DNA of 64,000 nucleotides from the NCBI GenBank assembly GCA_030145245.1, contig JAQYWC010000003.1, forward strand, positions 1 to 64,000, written 5' to 3'. Below the pieces are notes generated by a model. The model had not been told where the DNA came from. It worked only from the letters and a program-made list of their open reading frames with translations, and did not search any database. Made by a program: the position numbers and the translations under genes. This document shows positions 1 to 7,579 of this stretch, piece by piece (positions within the stretch are counted from its first letter, which is position 1; every line of letters starts with the position of its first letter). Origin of the DNA: Desulfobacterium sp. (GTDB lineage: Bacteria > Desulfobacterota > Desulfobacteria > Desulfobacterales > Desulfobacteraceae).

Positions 1-564
1 AAAGGCAGTGACATCTTTGCAAGGAACCATAACTTCATCATCGGAAGCAATATTGTCGCGGTCAGGGAAGCAGATGCCAAGGCCAGGGAGATGCAATTGA
101 ACACCGTTGTGTTGTCCTCCCAGATCATGGGGGAGGCAAAGGTTACAGCCGTCAATTATGCCGGCATCTGCATGGATATCAAAAGGAGCGAGTTGCTGGC
201 CCAACGGCCTGCCTGCATCATTGCCGGCGGAGAGACCACCGTCACCATAAAAGGAACCGGCAAGGGCGGTCGCAATCAGGAGATGGCCCTGGCCTTTTTA
301 AAGTATATCGCCGAAAACAAAAGCTACATGGAAGGGGTCTATTTTCTCTCCGCCGCAACCGACGGTAATGACGGCCCCACAGACGCGGCAGGAGGGTTTG
401 CCTGCCTGGAGCTGCTTGACCCTGCACCGGAAACCTAATCGGAAATCAACGATTGCCTGAAAAACAACGACTCCTACCATTATTTAAAGGAAAAGGGCCT
501 GCTCTATGTCACATGCCCGACAAACACCAATGTTTGTGATCTGCAGATCATGATCGTCGCCTGA
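1..564 (+). pseudogene. Glycerate 2-kinase (MOFRL type), 3' part, broken by a stop codon
   Basis: The frame is open from the first base, so the gene starts outside the window. The product resembles the C-terminal half of MOFRL-family glycerate 2-kinases, which phosphorylate D-glycerate in glyoxylate and serine metabolism. Visible family features are IIAGGETTVTIKGTGKGGRNQE and SAATDGNDGPTDAAGG. A TAA at 436-438 interrupts the frame just after DPAPET. The same frame then continues with the expected family C-terminus (NNDSYHYL, then TNTNVCDLQIMIV) to a TGA at 562-564. Both sides of the stop look native, so a single base change (for example CAA to TAA) is the simplest explanation. UAA is not a known recoding signal for selenocysteine or pyrrolysine. 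The truncated product would lack about 42 residues. A sequencing error cannot be excluded. Confidence 0.8.
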
Positions 565-581
565 TACCTCCCATGATATGC

Positions 582-610
582 TGGGTGAGTCCGCCTAAAA
601 GGCTCACCCA
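582..610 (+). terminator. Hairpin after the glycerate kinase
   Basis: An 8-bp perfect stem (TGGGTGAG at 582-589 with CTCACCCA at 603-610) sits 17 bases after the distal stop codon. The T-run is displaced (CTCTTTTTC about 8 bases downstream), so this is a plausible but imperfect intrinsic terminator. Confidence 0.5.
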
Positions 611-1410
611 CCCATACTCTTTTTCAATATCTATTCATTTAGTAATATAACAGTGTCAACGCTTTGATTTCGAGCAGACTATCTATCCTTTGATCAGCAC
701 TCATTTTCTTATGTGAATCCATGAGTATCTTGGGCATCCAGATGTATGCAAGTAAGTGCAACTGTCAGGTGGACCTAAAAGCGACTACTGGGAGATCAAA
801 TTATGGGGCAGAAACTATATTTTGTGGCCCTACAATCATAGACATAAAACTCTCTTTATTCAATTCCCAAAATTTATAAAAAACGCTTAACTGAATAACC
901 AATTTTCTGGGGTAGATCACACGTAGAACTACGTTTCGTTTGAAATCTCGATCATATTGTTTTTTTTGTCTTGAATTCATACTATTTCCTCCGTATTTTA
1001 CAATGTCGGGAGAGGGGCAGTACCCGGTTGTTATAAGAATGGTCTTGAGGAAGGTTTTTATATTGACAACCAAGAACAGGAGTGTTAATAGATTATACTA
1101 ATAATCTTTATTGTTTTAAAATCTCGATTGTATCTTCTTCTTTCATGTTCTAAGCAGCTAATCCTATTTTTGAAACTATATCTCTTTCTTCTACTCTCAA
1201 TTGGCTTTACATAGCACTCATTCCTATGAGAGGAGGGTATCTTATTATATAGGGAACGTGTGTTTACTGATAATGTTTCAGGATATCAAGAAAGGGACTT
1301 CTTGGTTAACATGTCTGTTTCATTTAACCTTGCGATTCTTTGAAACTCTATAACATAAAGTTCTGACATAGATCTCATTATTTAACGTCTTAGGAATAGG
1401 AAATATTTAA
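611..1410. other. AT-rich intergenic region with transposase remnant
   Basis: About 800 bases with no intact gene. It is visibly more AT-rich than the flanking metabolic genes. The only recognisable content is an IS3-type OrfA remnant on the minus strand (801-980). I see nothing else I can support. Confidence 0.6.
801..980 (-). pseudogene. IS3-family transposase OrfA N-terminal remnant
   Basis: Reading the minus strand from ATG at 980, with an upstream GGAGGAAAT ribosome-binding site, the product begins MNSRQKKQYDRDFKRNVV. This matches the start of IS3-type OrfA helix-turn-helix proteins (K-Y-D-x-E-F-K). After about 20 residues the similarity disappears. A neighbouring frame then gives a sequence resembling the helix-turn-helix LGI segment but with stops. 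This suggests frameshift and decay. No OrfB and no terminal repeats could be identified, so the element is a remnant. The family call rests on a short motif. Confidence 0.5.
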
Positions 1411-1899
1411 GTGAATAGAAAAACCTATGATTACGAAAGAAAAAAACATACAATGCATCTTTTTGTATTTGCAATGATATGTTTGCTATTCACAACTATC
1501 TATGGATGTCCGGCCCTAAAGGCCGTATTTGAAGACCAAAATGAAGAATATGGTTGCTGGTGTAAAAGTTATAGACTATCTAAAGTGGAAATCAATGGCG
1601 AGATAGAAGCCGTTGATGACTGGGATGAAATCTGTAAAAAACACGTTCAATGTTACATTAATAGTTCTGAAAGTACTTGGACTCTATGTGATTCTCAATT
1701 TTTAATAAATATATTTTTTACAGGGGCAAAAAATAAGATTATGCCCATCGGTGTTAAAAACGTCTTCGAATATTATTGGCAGGATCATTATCAATCTGAA
1801 ATCCCAGAGTCTTTTTATAACATTTCTGGAAGCAAAATATATTTTTATAACAAGACGAAAAAATGTGTTAGACAGGATGTTCCAGTATCAAGTCCATAA
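1411..1899 (+). CDS. Putative lipoprotein, unknown function
   Basis: A 162-residue protein starting at GTG 1411; an alternative ATG is at 1453. The N-terminus is positively charged (residues 1-14), followed by a hydrophobic segment and a possible lipobox ending at Cys33 (TTIYGC). This suggests an exported lipoprotein. The mature part is cysteine-rich (C33, a GCWC pair near residue 48, and several more), so disulfides in the periplasm are possible. I do not recognise a family. It is AT-rich, like the two genes that follow, and may belong to the same acquired cassette as the Trypco2-like protein and secreted protease. A gap of about 120 bases separates it from the next gene, so it may be transcribed separately. 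Confidence 0.55.
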   Translation: MNRKTYDYERKKHTMHLFVFAMICLLFTTIYGCPALKAVFEDQNEEYGCWCKSYRLSKVEINGEIEAVDDWDEICKKHVQCYINSSESTWTLCDSQFLINIFFTGAKNKIMPIGVKNVFEYYWQDHYQSEIPESFYNISGSKIYFYNKTKKCVRQDVPVSSP

Positions 1900-2020
1900 T
1901 CTCAAAAAAATATAGTTTTTTGTTGTTTGCCCAAGTTTTCAAGCCATTATTTATTTTACTTTCCTAAGTTTGTTTGTCCTGAAATGGACCCTGTCCATAG
2001 TCAATCGCAGGAGGTGAAAA

Positions 2021-2617
2021 ATGGAGAGGTCATTAATAGTCTTTTTTATTATTTTAGGTTTATCCTTTCAAACAATATTTCCTTCTATTGGAAATACTGA
2101 TGATAATTCAATCACTCTAAATGACTTTAAGAAAGAAATACAGGCGGCACTCTTCTTTGCACAAAAACAGGCAAACTCTCCCCCCTTTTTTTTAGTAAAA
2201 AAAATAGACCTTTCAATAGGGGTTACTGATGAAAAAAGCGGCGAAGCTGGAATAAAGATACCTGTCTTACCAATAGGTGGAAAGGTAAGTGGTGAATTTG
2301 CAAATAAAAGTTTTGAAAAAATTGCAGTGACAATGAAGCCTGTTACTAAAATTGCGGTATCAGGAGATTTAAAGGTAAGTTTTGTTGAAGCTTTAAAAAG
2401 TGTGAAAAAAGCCTTCAAAGAGGAGAAAGAGAATACAGGATTTATAGTGACTAATTTTGAATATAGGACAAAATTTCAAATTAGAAAAAAGATGGGAGCA
2501 ATGCTGGAAATTTTCATCATAGATGCCAGTGCTGAGGGTCTAAAAGAATATACTCATACAATTGTGATATCTATGTGTGAAACAAAAAATAAACTAAATT
2601 GTGCATCAGATGAATAA
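2021..2617 (+). CDS. Secreted protein with two tandem Trypco2-like domains
   Basis: A 198-residue protein with a strong ribosome-binding site (AGGAGGTG) and an N-terminal hydrophobic signal peptide (about residues 3-24). Residues about 31-107 follow the layout of the trypsin-co-occurring domain 2 family. There is an amphipathic helix (ITLNDFKKEIQAALFFA), a strand ending in IDLSIGV, then a GEAGIKIPVLPIGGKVSG segment and a final IAVTMKPV strand. Residues about 118-186 appear to repeat the same helix-strand plan (VSFVEALKSVKKAF, FEYRTKFQI, GAMLEIFIIDASAEG, THTIVISM). Known members sit beside trypsin-like peptidases in predicted conflict systems, and the next gene here is exactly such a peptidase. 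The domain call comes from pattern reading, not a profile search. The export signal is unusual for such a protein. Periplasmic location and partnership with the protease are inferences. Confidence 0.6.
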   Translation: MERSLIVFFIILGLSFQTIFPSIGNTDDNSITLNDFKKEIQAALFFAQKQANSPPFFLVKKIDLSIGVTDEKSGEAGIKIPVLPIGGKVSGEFANKSFEKIAVTMKPVTKIAVSGDLKVSFVEALKSVKKAFKEEKENTGFIVTNFEYRTKFQIRKKMGAMLEIFIIDASAEGLKEYTHTIVISMCETKNKLNCASDE

Positions 2618-2630
2618 TCATGGAGATCAA

Positions 2631-3881
2631 ATGTTTGATCTGAAAAATAAATATAAGTTTTTGATTCTGTTGATCATTTGCCTCTTGCCCTCTGAATTGT
2701 TGTCTTCATTTAGTGATATAGAGTTGGATTTAAAAGAAGCGATTGTAGTAATCGCTGATCAAAACAATAAGCCCATAGGTACGGGGACTTTCATAAACGA
2801 AAAAGGATTAATAATAACGGCTAAACATGTAGTGGAAGACTCTATTGAAAATACAAAAGCGGATTCATATTTGATCAGTACTCCCTATAGGCTCTCTAAT
2901 GATAATAAGTTTGATAATGCAGAATTAGTTGCCGTACATCCGTATTTTGATGTAGCAATTTTAAAGGCAATAGCACCAGGAGATAAAATAAAGTCAATAA
3001 AAATAGGGACTTCAAAGACTTTGGATAAAGAAAAAGATAAGCTTTATTTGTTTGGACACAAAATTATATCTTCACTTGAAGAAATTGATCTTTATAAGTC
3101 TTTAACTGCAAATATAAACGACTTAGATCACAACGGTTATATCAAAGTTAGTCAAGGGGGAGCATCCGGAATGAGCGGGGGGCCAGTTTTCAATTCTGAT
3201 GGGAAACTAGTTGGCATAATCAAGCATGTTGAAAGTTCGGAATCTACTGTAGTACCGATTGATTCTATAATAGATGGTTTTAAAATCCTTGGAATACATC
3301 TTAATTTTAATACCCACGCAAGAGAATCCGATACTATAGCTGAAATATATAATAAAATAAATGAGTTAGAAATAATGGCTCTTGATTTAAATAGTAATTT
3401 AATATGGTATGCAACTCCGAAGATGAACTGTAGGAATAATAAGAAATGTGATTTAGAACTTACATTCCATTACGGGAAAAATTTCATAACACAACCTGAT
3501 TTAGATAATACTCTCTTTAACTTAGAGATTAAACCGTATATAGAAGGACTTGATCATGTAGATCCAGATGAACTTTCTTTCAATGAAAGAGAATGGTTTT
3601 TACCTGAAGATAATTCAGTAACTTTTCGGAATATATTGTTGTCGATAGAAGATAAGATCAACAGCTGTAAAAAAACAAAAAAGATGGGTATTAATGTCGA
3701 AAAATCTTTAAAAATTATTTCAGTAACTATTTCTTTTAAAACATCTTTCAATAAATCGTTAAGTGGGGTTGAGGTAGAACGAAAAGTCTGTTTCACGATA
3801 CCCTTTGAGAGTTTAAAAAAGCTTAGCAAAAGTCCACCATATGTGGGTTTAAATTGTCATATGGATCAAATAAAAGAATGA
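2631..3881 (+). CDS. Secreted trypsin-like serine protease (S1/HtrA-like fold)
   Basis: A 416-residue protein. I chose ATG 2631 because GGAG at 2622-2625 precedes it and a signal peptide follows at once (FDLKNKYKFLILLIICLLP). A GTG at 2601 would overlap the upstream gene. The protease domain spans about residues 33-225. A complete catalytic triad is visible: His66 (TAKHVV), Asp107 (HPYFDVAI) and Ser182 (GMSGGPVF), with an oxyanion loop GGASGMSGG. About 190 residues follow with no recognised domain, including Cys pairs; I see no PDZ domain, unlike DegP. The gene begins 13 bases after the Trypco2-like gene and is likely co-transcribed. It shares that gene's AT-rich composition. Likely substrates are unknown. 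A housekeeping periplasmic protease is the alternative, but the missing PDZ and the neighbour argue for a specialised role. Confidence 0.75.
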   Translation: MFDLKNKYKFLILLIICLLPSELLSSFSDIELDLKEAIVVIADQNNKPIGTGTFINEKGLIITAKHVVEDSIENTKADSYLISTPYRLSNDNKFDNAELVAVHPYFDVAILKAIAPGDKIKSIKIGTSKTLDKEKDKLYLFGHKIISSLEEIDLYKSLTANINDLDHNGYIKVSQGGASGMSGGPVFNSDGKLVGIIKHVESSESTVVPIDSIIDGFKILGIHLNFNTHARESDTIAEIYNKINELEIMALDLNSNLIWYATPKMNCRNNKKCDLELTFHYGKNFITQPDLDNTLFNLEIKPYIEGLDHVDPDELSFNEREWFLPEDNSVTFRNILLSIEDKINSCKKTKKMGINVEKSLKIISVTISFKTSFNKSLSGVEVERKVCFTIPFESLKKLSKSPPYVGLNCHMDQIKE

Positions 3882-4089
3882 AAATTAACCAAAACCGTTC
3901 CTATAACTTTCGTTGTAAAAGCTATATTTGTTATTTAACTTTTTAAGTAGCCCTATTATTGTGATTTTTATCTAAACATATAGCTTTTTGAAAATCAATT
4001 TTGAAACATAAGTTGAAGCGTTCAATAAAGGTATCATCGGTGACTGTCAAATTTTTTAAAAGGGGCAGGACTAGTGGAAGCTGTTGCCC

Positions 4090-7000
4090 TTATTTTCCCT
4101 TGCTTGATATCCCGAGTTTTTCCATCCTGCTGTAAAGCGTGGTTCGTTTCATGTTCAGGATTTCTGCCGCACCCTTTGGGCCGCTGATCTTTCCACCGGT
4201 TTCTTTCAAGATATACTCAATATACCGACGCTGGAGGGTCTCCATGGTGGGGGTGTCGGAAAACGGATGGGTCATATCAGCGGCTGACCGGGATTTGAGA
4301 ACCAATTCCAATCGGTCCCCGCTGGACAGGATAACCCCGCGTTCAATGACATTGCTTAACTCCCTGACATTTCCAGGCCAATGGTAGTCCACCAGCCGTG
4401 CTTCATCCTCCGGGGACAGGTTCAACCCGGAAAATTGGTATTTCTTAGTATAACGGGCCAGAAAATGACGGGCCAGGATCAATATGTCTTTTTTTCTTTC
4501 CCGTAAAGGGGGCACATGGATCGGGACAATGCTGATCCGGTAAAACAGGTCTTCCCTGAAATCGCCTTTAGCGACCTCGGCGGCAAGATCCCGGTTGGTT
4601 GCCGCAACCAGTCGAAAATCGGAATGGATGGGACGACTGCCGCCGATGCGGATAAATGTTTTTTCCTGGAGTACCCGCAGCAGCTTGGCCTGGAGGGGTT
4701 TTGGCATTTCTCCGATTTCATCGATAAACAACGTACCCTGGTGGGCCAGCTCTATCCTTCCCTGTTTCTGTCTGTCCGCTCCGGTGAAAGATCCTTTTTC
4801 ATGACCGAAGAGTTCGCTTTCCACCAGGTTCTCCGGAATGGTCGTGGCATCAATTATAATGAAGGCTTTATTGCGCCGGGGGCTTAATTGATGAAGGCGC
4901 CGTGCCATTAACTCCTTGCCGACACCGGTTTCGCCATGGACCAGCACGGTGGAGTCGGAACCGGCCACCTGGTCGGCTTTTTTCAGGATCTTTGCCATTT
5001 GCCGGCTTTCTGCCAGCAGTTCCTGTACCGGGGAGGAGGCCCCGGAAGAGATGGCTTCCAGGGGCGATGTCCTGGCATTGGATATTAAGGTTTCTATTTT
5101 TTCAATGCGGTCGATATATAAGCTCAGGTGATCGGCCAGGCGTTCCAGAATGGATTCATTAAGAAAGCCGAAACTATCGTTTAAATATGAGTTGTCATAG
5201 TAAAGAACCCCTGTGGTTTTGCCCCTGAGCTTCAAGGGGATGCACAACAGGGAAAAGGCATTATAAGCGTTCAGTTTTCTGTTGGGGTTTTTTGACCGGA
5301 TAAGGATCGGTTTTTCTGCTTTGAAACACCGCCGTACGGCATTCATGTTATTGGAAAAAAACGGGCTTCCGGCTTCCGTTTGCGTTAAATTCCGGCCGGA
5401 CGCAAGGGACAGCGATTTTGTTTTCCGGTCTTCAGCCCAGAACAGTCCGCCTTTTTCGGCACAAAACAGCCGGTTCATGGTGGCGACCATTCGATGGAAA
5501 AAATCAGTCATTTCCAGGGACGGAACCAAGTCGGCCGTGGCCAGCAATAGTTGATGGATATCTATTGTGGAAGGGCTTGCCGGTGTTTTATCCGGGGTAG
5601 GGGATGTCTCCAAAAGCGCCCGGATGCCATCCGGGAAGTATTCCTCCCAAAGTCCGGATAACCCTTTTCGTGCTTTTCCAGCCAGATTGACGGCCTCTTG
5701 CCGGTTGCCGGCGTTTAACGCAAACCTGGCCAGCTCTATCCGGGTTTTGGCCAATTGAACCGGGTCCCCGGCAGACTTGAGCCAGGTTTCGCTCCGGATC
5801 AACAGGGCTTTGGTCATATTGGGTTCCGTACTTTTAATTTTCGTAAGATACGCTTTTATCTGTCTGGAATCCGTAGAATCAGGATATTGAGCGATCAGAC
5901 GCAGCATGACTCCCCGGATATGCACACTGGGATCATTGATCATGCGGTCAATGCTTTCCAGGTATTCTTTTTCCGAAAGAAAGGCATATCCCAGATGTTT
6001 CAGTTTAAATATCATTTCCAGGAACCATGGCGATGACAACTGATAGATGATGTTTGATTGTTTTGCTTTTTGGACCACCTCTTTAAACATGGTGCAGGCC
6101 TTTTCGTAATTTCCCTTCAGGAATTGCCGGTATGCCAGGTAGCCCTTTGCAAAATACCAGCCCAGGATATTGCCGTGGCTTTCTGCGTCTTCCAATGCCC
6201 CTTCAAGATGGAGCAAGGACTCTTTTTCCTTTTTGATCAGGAGAAGGATCATTCCCAGTGATGCCCTCAGTGTGGCGGCATAGCCATAGTTCTTTTCCCG
6301 GTGGGCGCTTCTCCAGGCGCTGTCGAAATTACCGATGGCCTTATGAAATTGTCCCAGGTAAGCCGCACAGTGTCCATAAAAAATAGGGGCGGAAGGATTG
6401 ACCACATGGCCTTGCTGTCGTGTTTCAAAAGAGGTGAATCCTGTCTCGAAATAGGTCATGGCTTCCGCAAAACGGCCCTGCATATAGTAATACAGCGCCA
6501 GGAATTCAGACGCCCGAACCCGGATATCCTCATCCCCCAGATCCTTGATGACGGCTTCTGCCTGCTTCATCAATTCCACCGCTTTTTGTCTCTGGTTGCC
6601 AATATAAAAAAGCCGGCCCAGGTGGAGATCTATTAAGGCCCTGACCCGGCGATCCCCCAGATGTTCAGCTGCGGAAGCGGCTTTTTCGAGAAACCGGCGG
6701 GCCGCGGCAAACTCTCTGCCCTGGGAAAATGTCAGATCCGAAAAGGTCAAAACATGATCTATCAACCCCCGGTTTTCTTTGGCATCCCCCCTTTTCGAGG
6801 TTAATCCGGCAAGCCCTTTTTTGTAAAACAGGAGCGCCTTTGCAGGCTGGTGGGTCCCAATGAATTTTTGGGCAAGGTCAATTTCAAGCTGTCCCCCTTT
6901 TTTGCGGGTCGAGCCACAGATCAGGTTGTAGTGAATGTCAAGGGAGAGCTGATCAATAAGCCCCAGCCGGTTTAACCGGGCCAGCAGGCTTGAAATTTGC

Positions 7001-7251
7001 TCTTCGGTGTTGATGCCTGAAAATTGCTCTTTAACCTTGGCCGGCAGTTGTTTTCCGATGCAATAGACATTGCTTTTTATTTTTTCAAGCAGACCGATAT
7101 TCTGGGCTCTTTCCAGGGCGTCCAGAAGCTGACTGGGTAAAAGGGGGGATACCTCTCCTGCAACATCCAGGGCAATAGGTGCCCCCATGGCATGGAAGAC
7201 AGACAGGAATTTCCATTGTTCCGGCGAAAAATCAAACCCTGTTTTCGACAT
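4090..7251 (-). CDS. Sigma-54-dependent activator with TPR-like and GAF sensory regions
   Basis: A 1053-residue regulator. About residues 130-560 are helical repeats resembling tetratricopeptide repeats. About 575-735 form a GAF-like domain. The AAA+ sigma-54 interaction domain covers about 750-985: Walker A GETGVGKE at 773-780, the sigma-54 contact loop GSFTGA at 820-825 (variant of GAFTGA), Walker B TLFIDEIGE near 840-848, and an arginine-finger region FREDLFYR. A Fis-type helix-turn-helix lies at about 1010-1050 (AEILNMKRTTLYSRM). There is no receiver domain, so control is presumably by ligand binding to the GAF or TPR part or by protein contact, not by phosphorylation. It is transcribed divergently from the acyl-CoA operon at 7580, whose upstream region carries a dyad and a GG-N10-GC promoter candidate. 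It most likely activates that operon; the ligand may be a pathway substrate or CoA ester. Confidence 0.9.
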   Translation of the reverse strand: MSKTGFDFSPEQWKFLSVFHAMGAPIALDVAGEVSPLLPSQLLDALERAQNIGLLEKIKSNVYCIGKQLPAKVKEQFSGINTEEQISSLLARLNRLGLIDQLSLDIHYNLICGSTRKKGGQLEIDLAQKFIGTHQPAKALLFYKKGLAGLTSKRGDAKENRGLIDHVLTFSDLTFSQGREFAAARRFLEKAASAAEHLGDRRVRALIDLHLGRLFYIGNQRQKAVELMKQAEAVIKDLGDEDIRVRASEFLALYYYMQGRFAEAMTYFETGFTSFETRQQGHVVNPSAPIFYGHCAAYLGQFHKAIGNFDSAWRSAHREKNYGYAATLRASLGMILLLIKKEKESLLHLEGALEDAESHGNILGWYFAKGYLAYRQFLKGNYEKACTMFKEVVQKAKQSNIIYQLSSPWFLEMIFKLKHLGYAFLSEKEYLESIDRMINDPSVHIRGVMLRLIAQYPDSTDSRQIKAYLTKIKSTEPNMTKALLIRSETWLKSAGDPVQLAKTRIELARFALNAGNRQEAVNLAGKARKGLSGLWEEYFPDGIRALLETSPTPDKTPASPSTIDIHQLLLATADLVPSLEMTDFFHRMVATMNRLFCAEKGGLFWAEDRKTKSLSLASGRNLTQTEAGSPFFSNNMNAVRRCFKAEKPILIRSKNPNRKLNAYNAFSLLCIPLKLRGKTTGVLYYDNSYLNDSFGFLNESILERLADHLSLYIDRIEKIETLISNARTSPLEAISSGASSPVQELLAESRQMAKILKKADQVAGSDSTVLVHGETGVGKELMARRLHQLSPRRNKAFIIIDATTIPENLVESELFGHEKGSFTGADRQKQGRIELAHQGTLFIDEIGEMPKPLQAKLLRVLQEKTFIRIGGSRPIHSDFRLVAATNRDLAAEVAKGDFREDLFYRISIVPIHVPPLRERKKDILILARHFLARYTKKYQFSGLNLSPEDEARLVDYHWPGNVRELSNVIERGVILSSGDRLELVLKSRSAADMTHPFSDTPTMETLQRRYIEYILKETGGKISGPKGAAEILNMKRTTLYSRMEKLGISSKGK

Positions 7252-7325
7252 CTCTTTTCCTTTGGGGATTATCCCCGGTGCTGAAGGTGTTAAGGCAGGC
7301 TATCCAGTCGGAAATCAGTTGTCAA

Positions 7326-7346
7326 GTCGAAATCCGGTATTTCGAC
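7326..7346. promoter_or_regulatory. Perfect 8-bp dyad, candidate activator binding site
   Basis: GTCGAAAT (7326-7333), a 5-base spacer and ATTTCGAC (7339-7346) form a perfect inverted repeat. It lies between the sigma-54 activator gene and the CoA ligase operon, about 150 bases upstream of the proposed sigma-54 promoter. That is a usual distance for an upstream activating sequence. A degenerate copy (GAAATCGCCGGTATT) occurs at about 7489-7503. Binding by the adjacent Fis-type regulator is inferred. Confidence 0.5.
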
Positions 7347-7496
7347 ATTGGGTGTCCGTATATGGGCATTTTTCATTGGGAAGAGATAAGTTTTTAACAA
7401 ATACTCGGTTTCTATGGAACCCGTAAAAAGTAATTGCCCAAAAATATCCTAGGGTATCAGCACGTTGTCGATGGTTTGCTTGTTTGTTGAAATCGC

Positions 7497-7513
7497 CGGT
7501 ATTGTTTTTGCGA
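7497..7513 (+). promoter_or_regulatory. Candidate sigma-54 (-24/-12) promoter
   Basis: GG at 7498-7499, exactly ten bases, then GC at 7510-7511, within CGGTATTGTTTTTGC. The -12 half (TTTGC) fits the sigma-54 consensus TTGC well. The -24 half (CGGTAT against TGGCAC) fits only in its GG. It lies 67 bases before the ATG at 7580 and beside a sigma-54 activator gene, which raises its plausibility. Confidence 0.45.
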
Positions 7514-7579
7514 TAGTGTATTGGAAATTAAAAATACGGTTTCAACAGAAGACTTAACCCGTGGACGGCAAGGGAAAAC

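Noticed and set aside
436-438. Recoded stop codon in glycerate kinase
   Set aside because: The stop is TAA. Selenocysteine uses UGA and pyrrolysine UAG, so known recoding cannot explain it.
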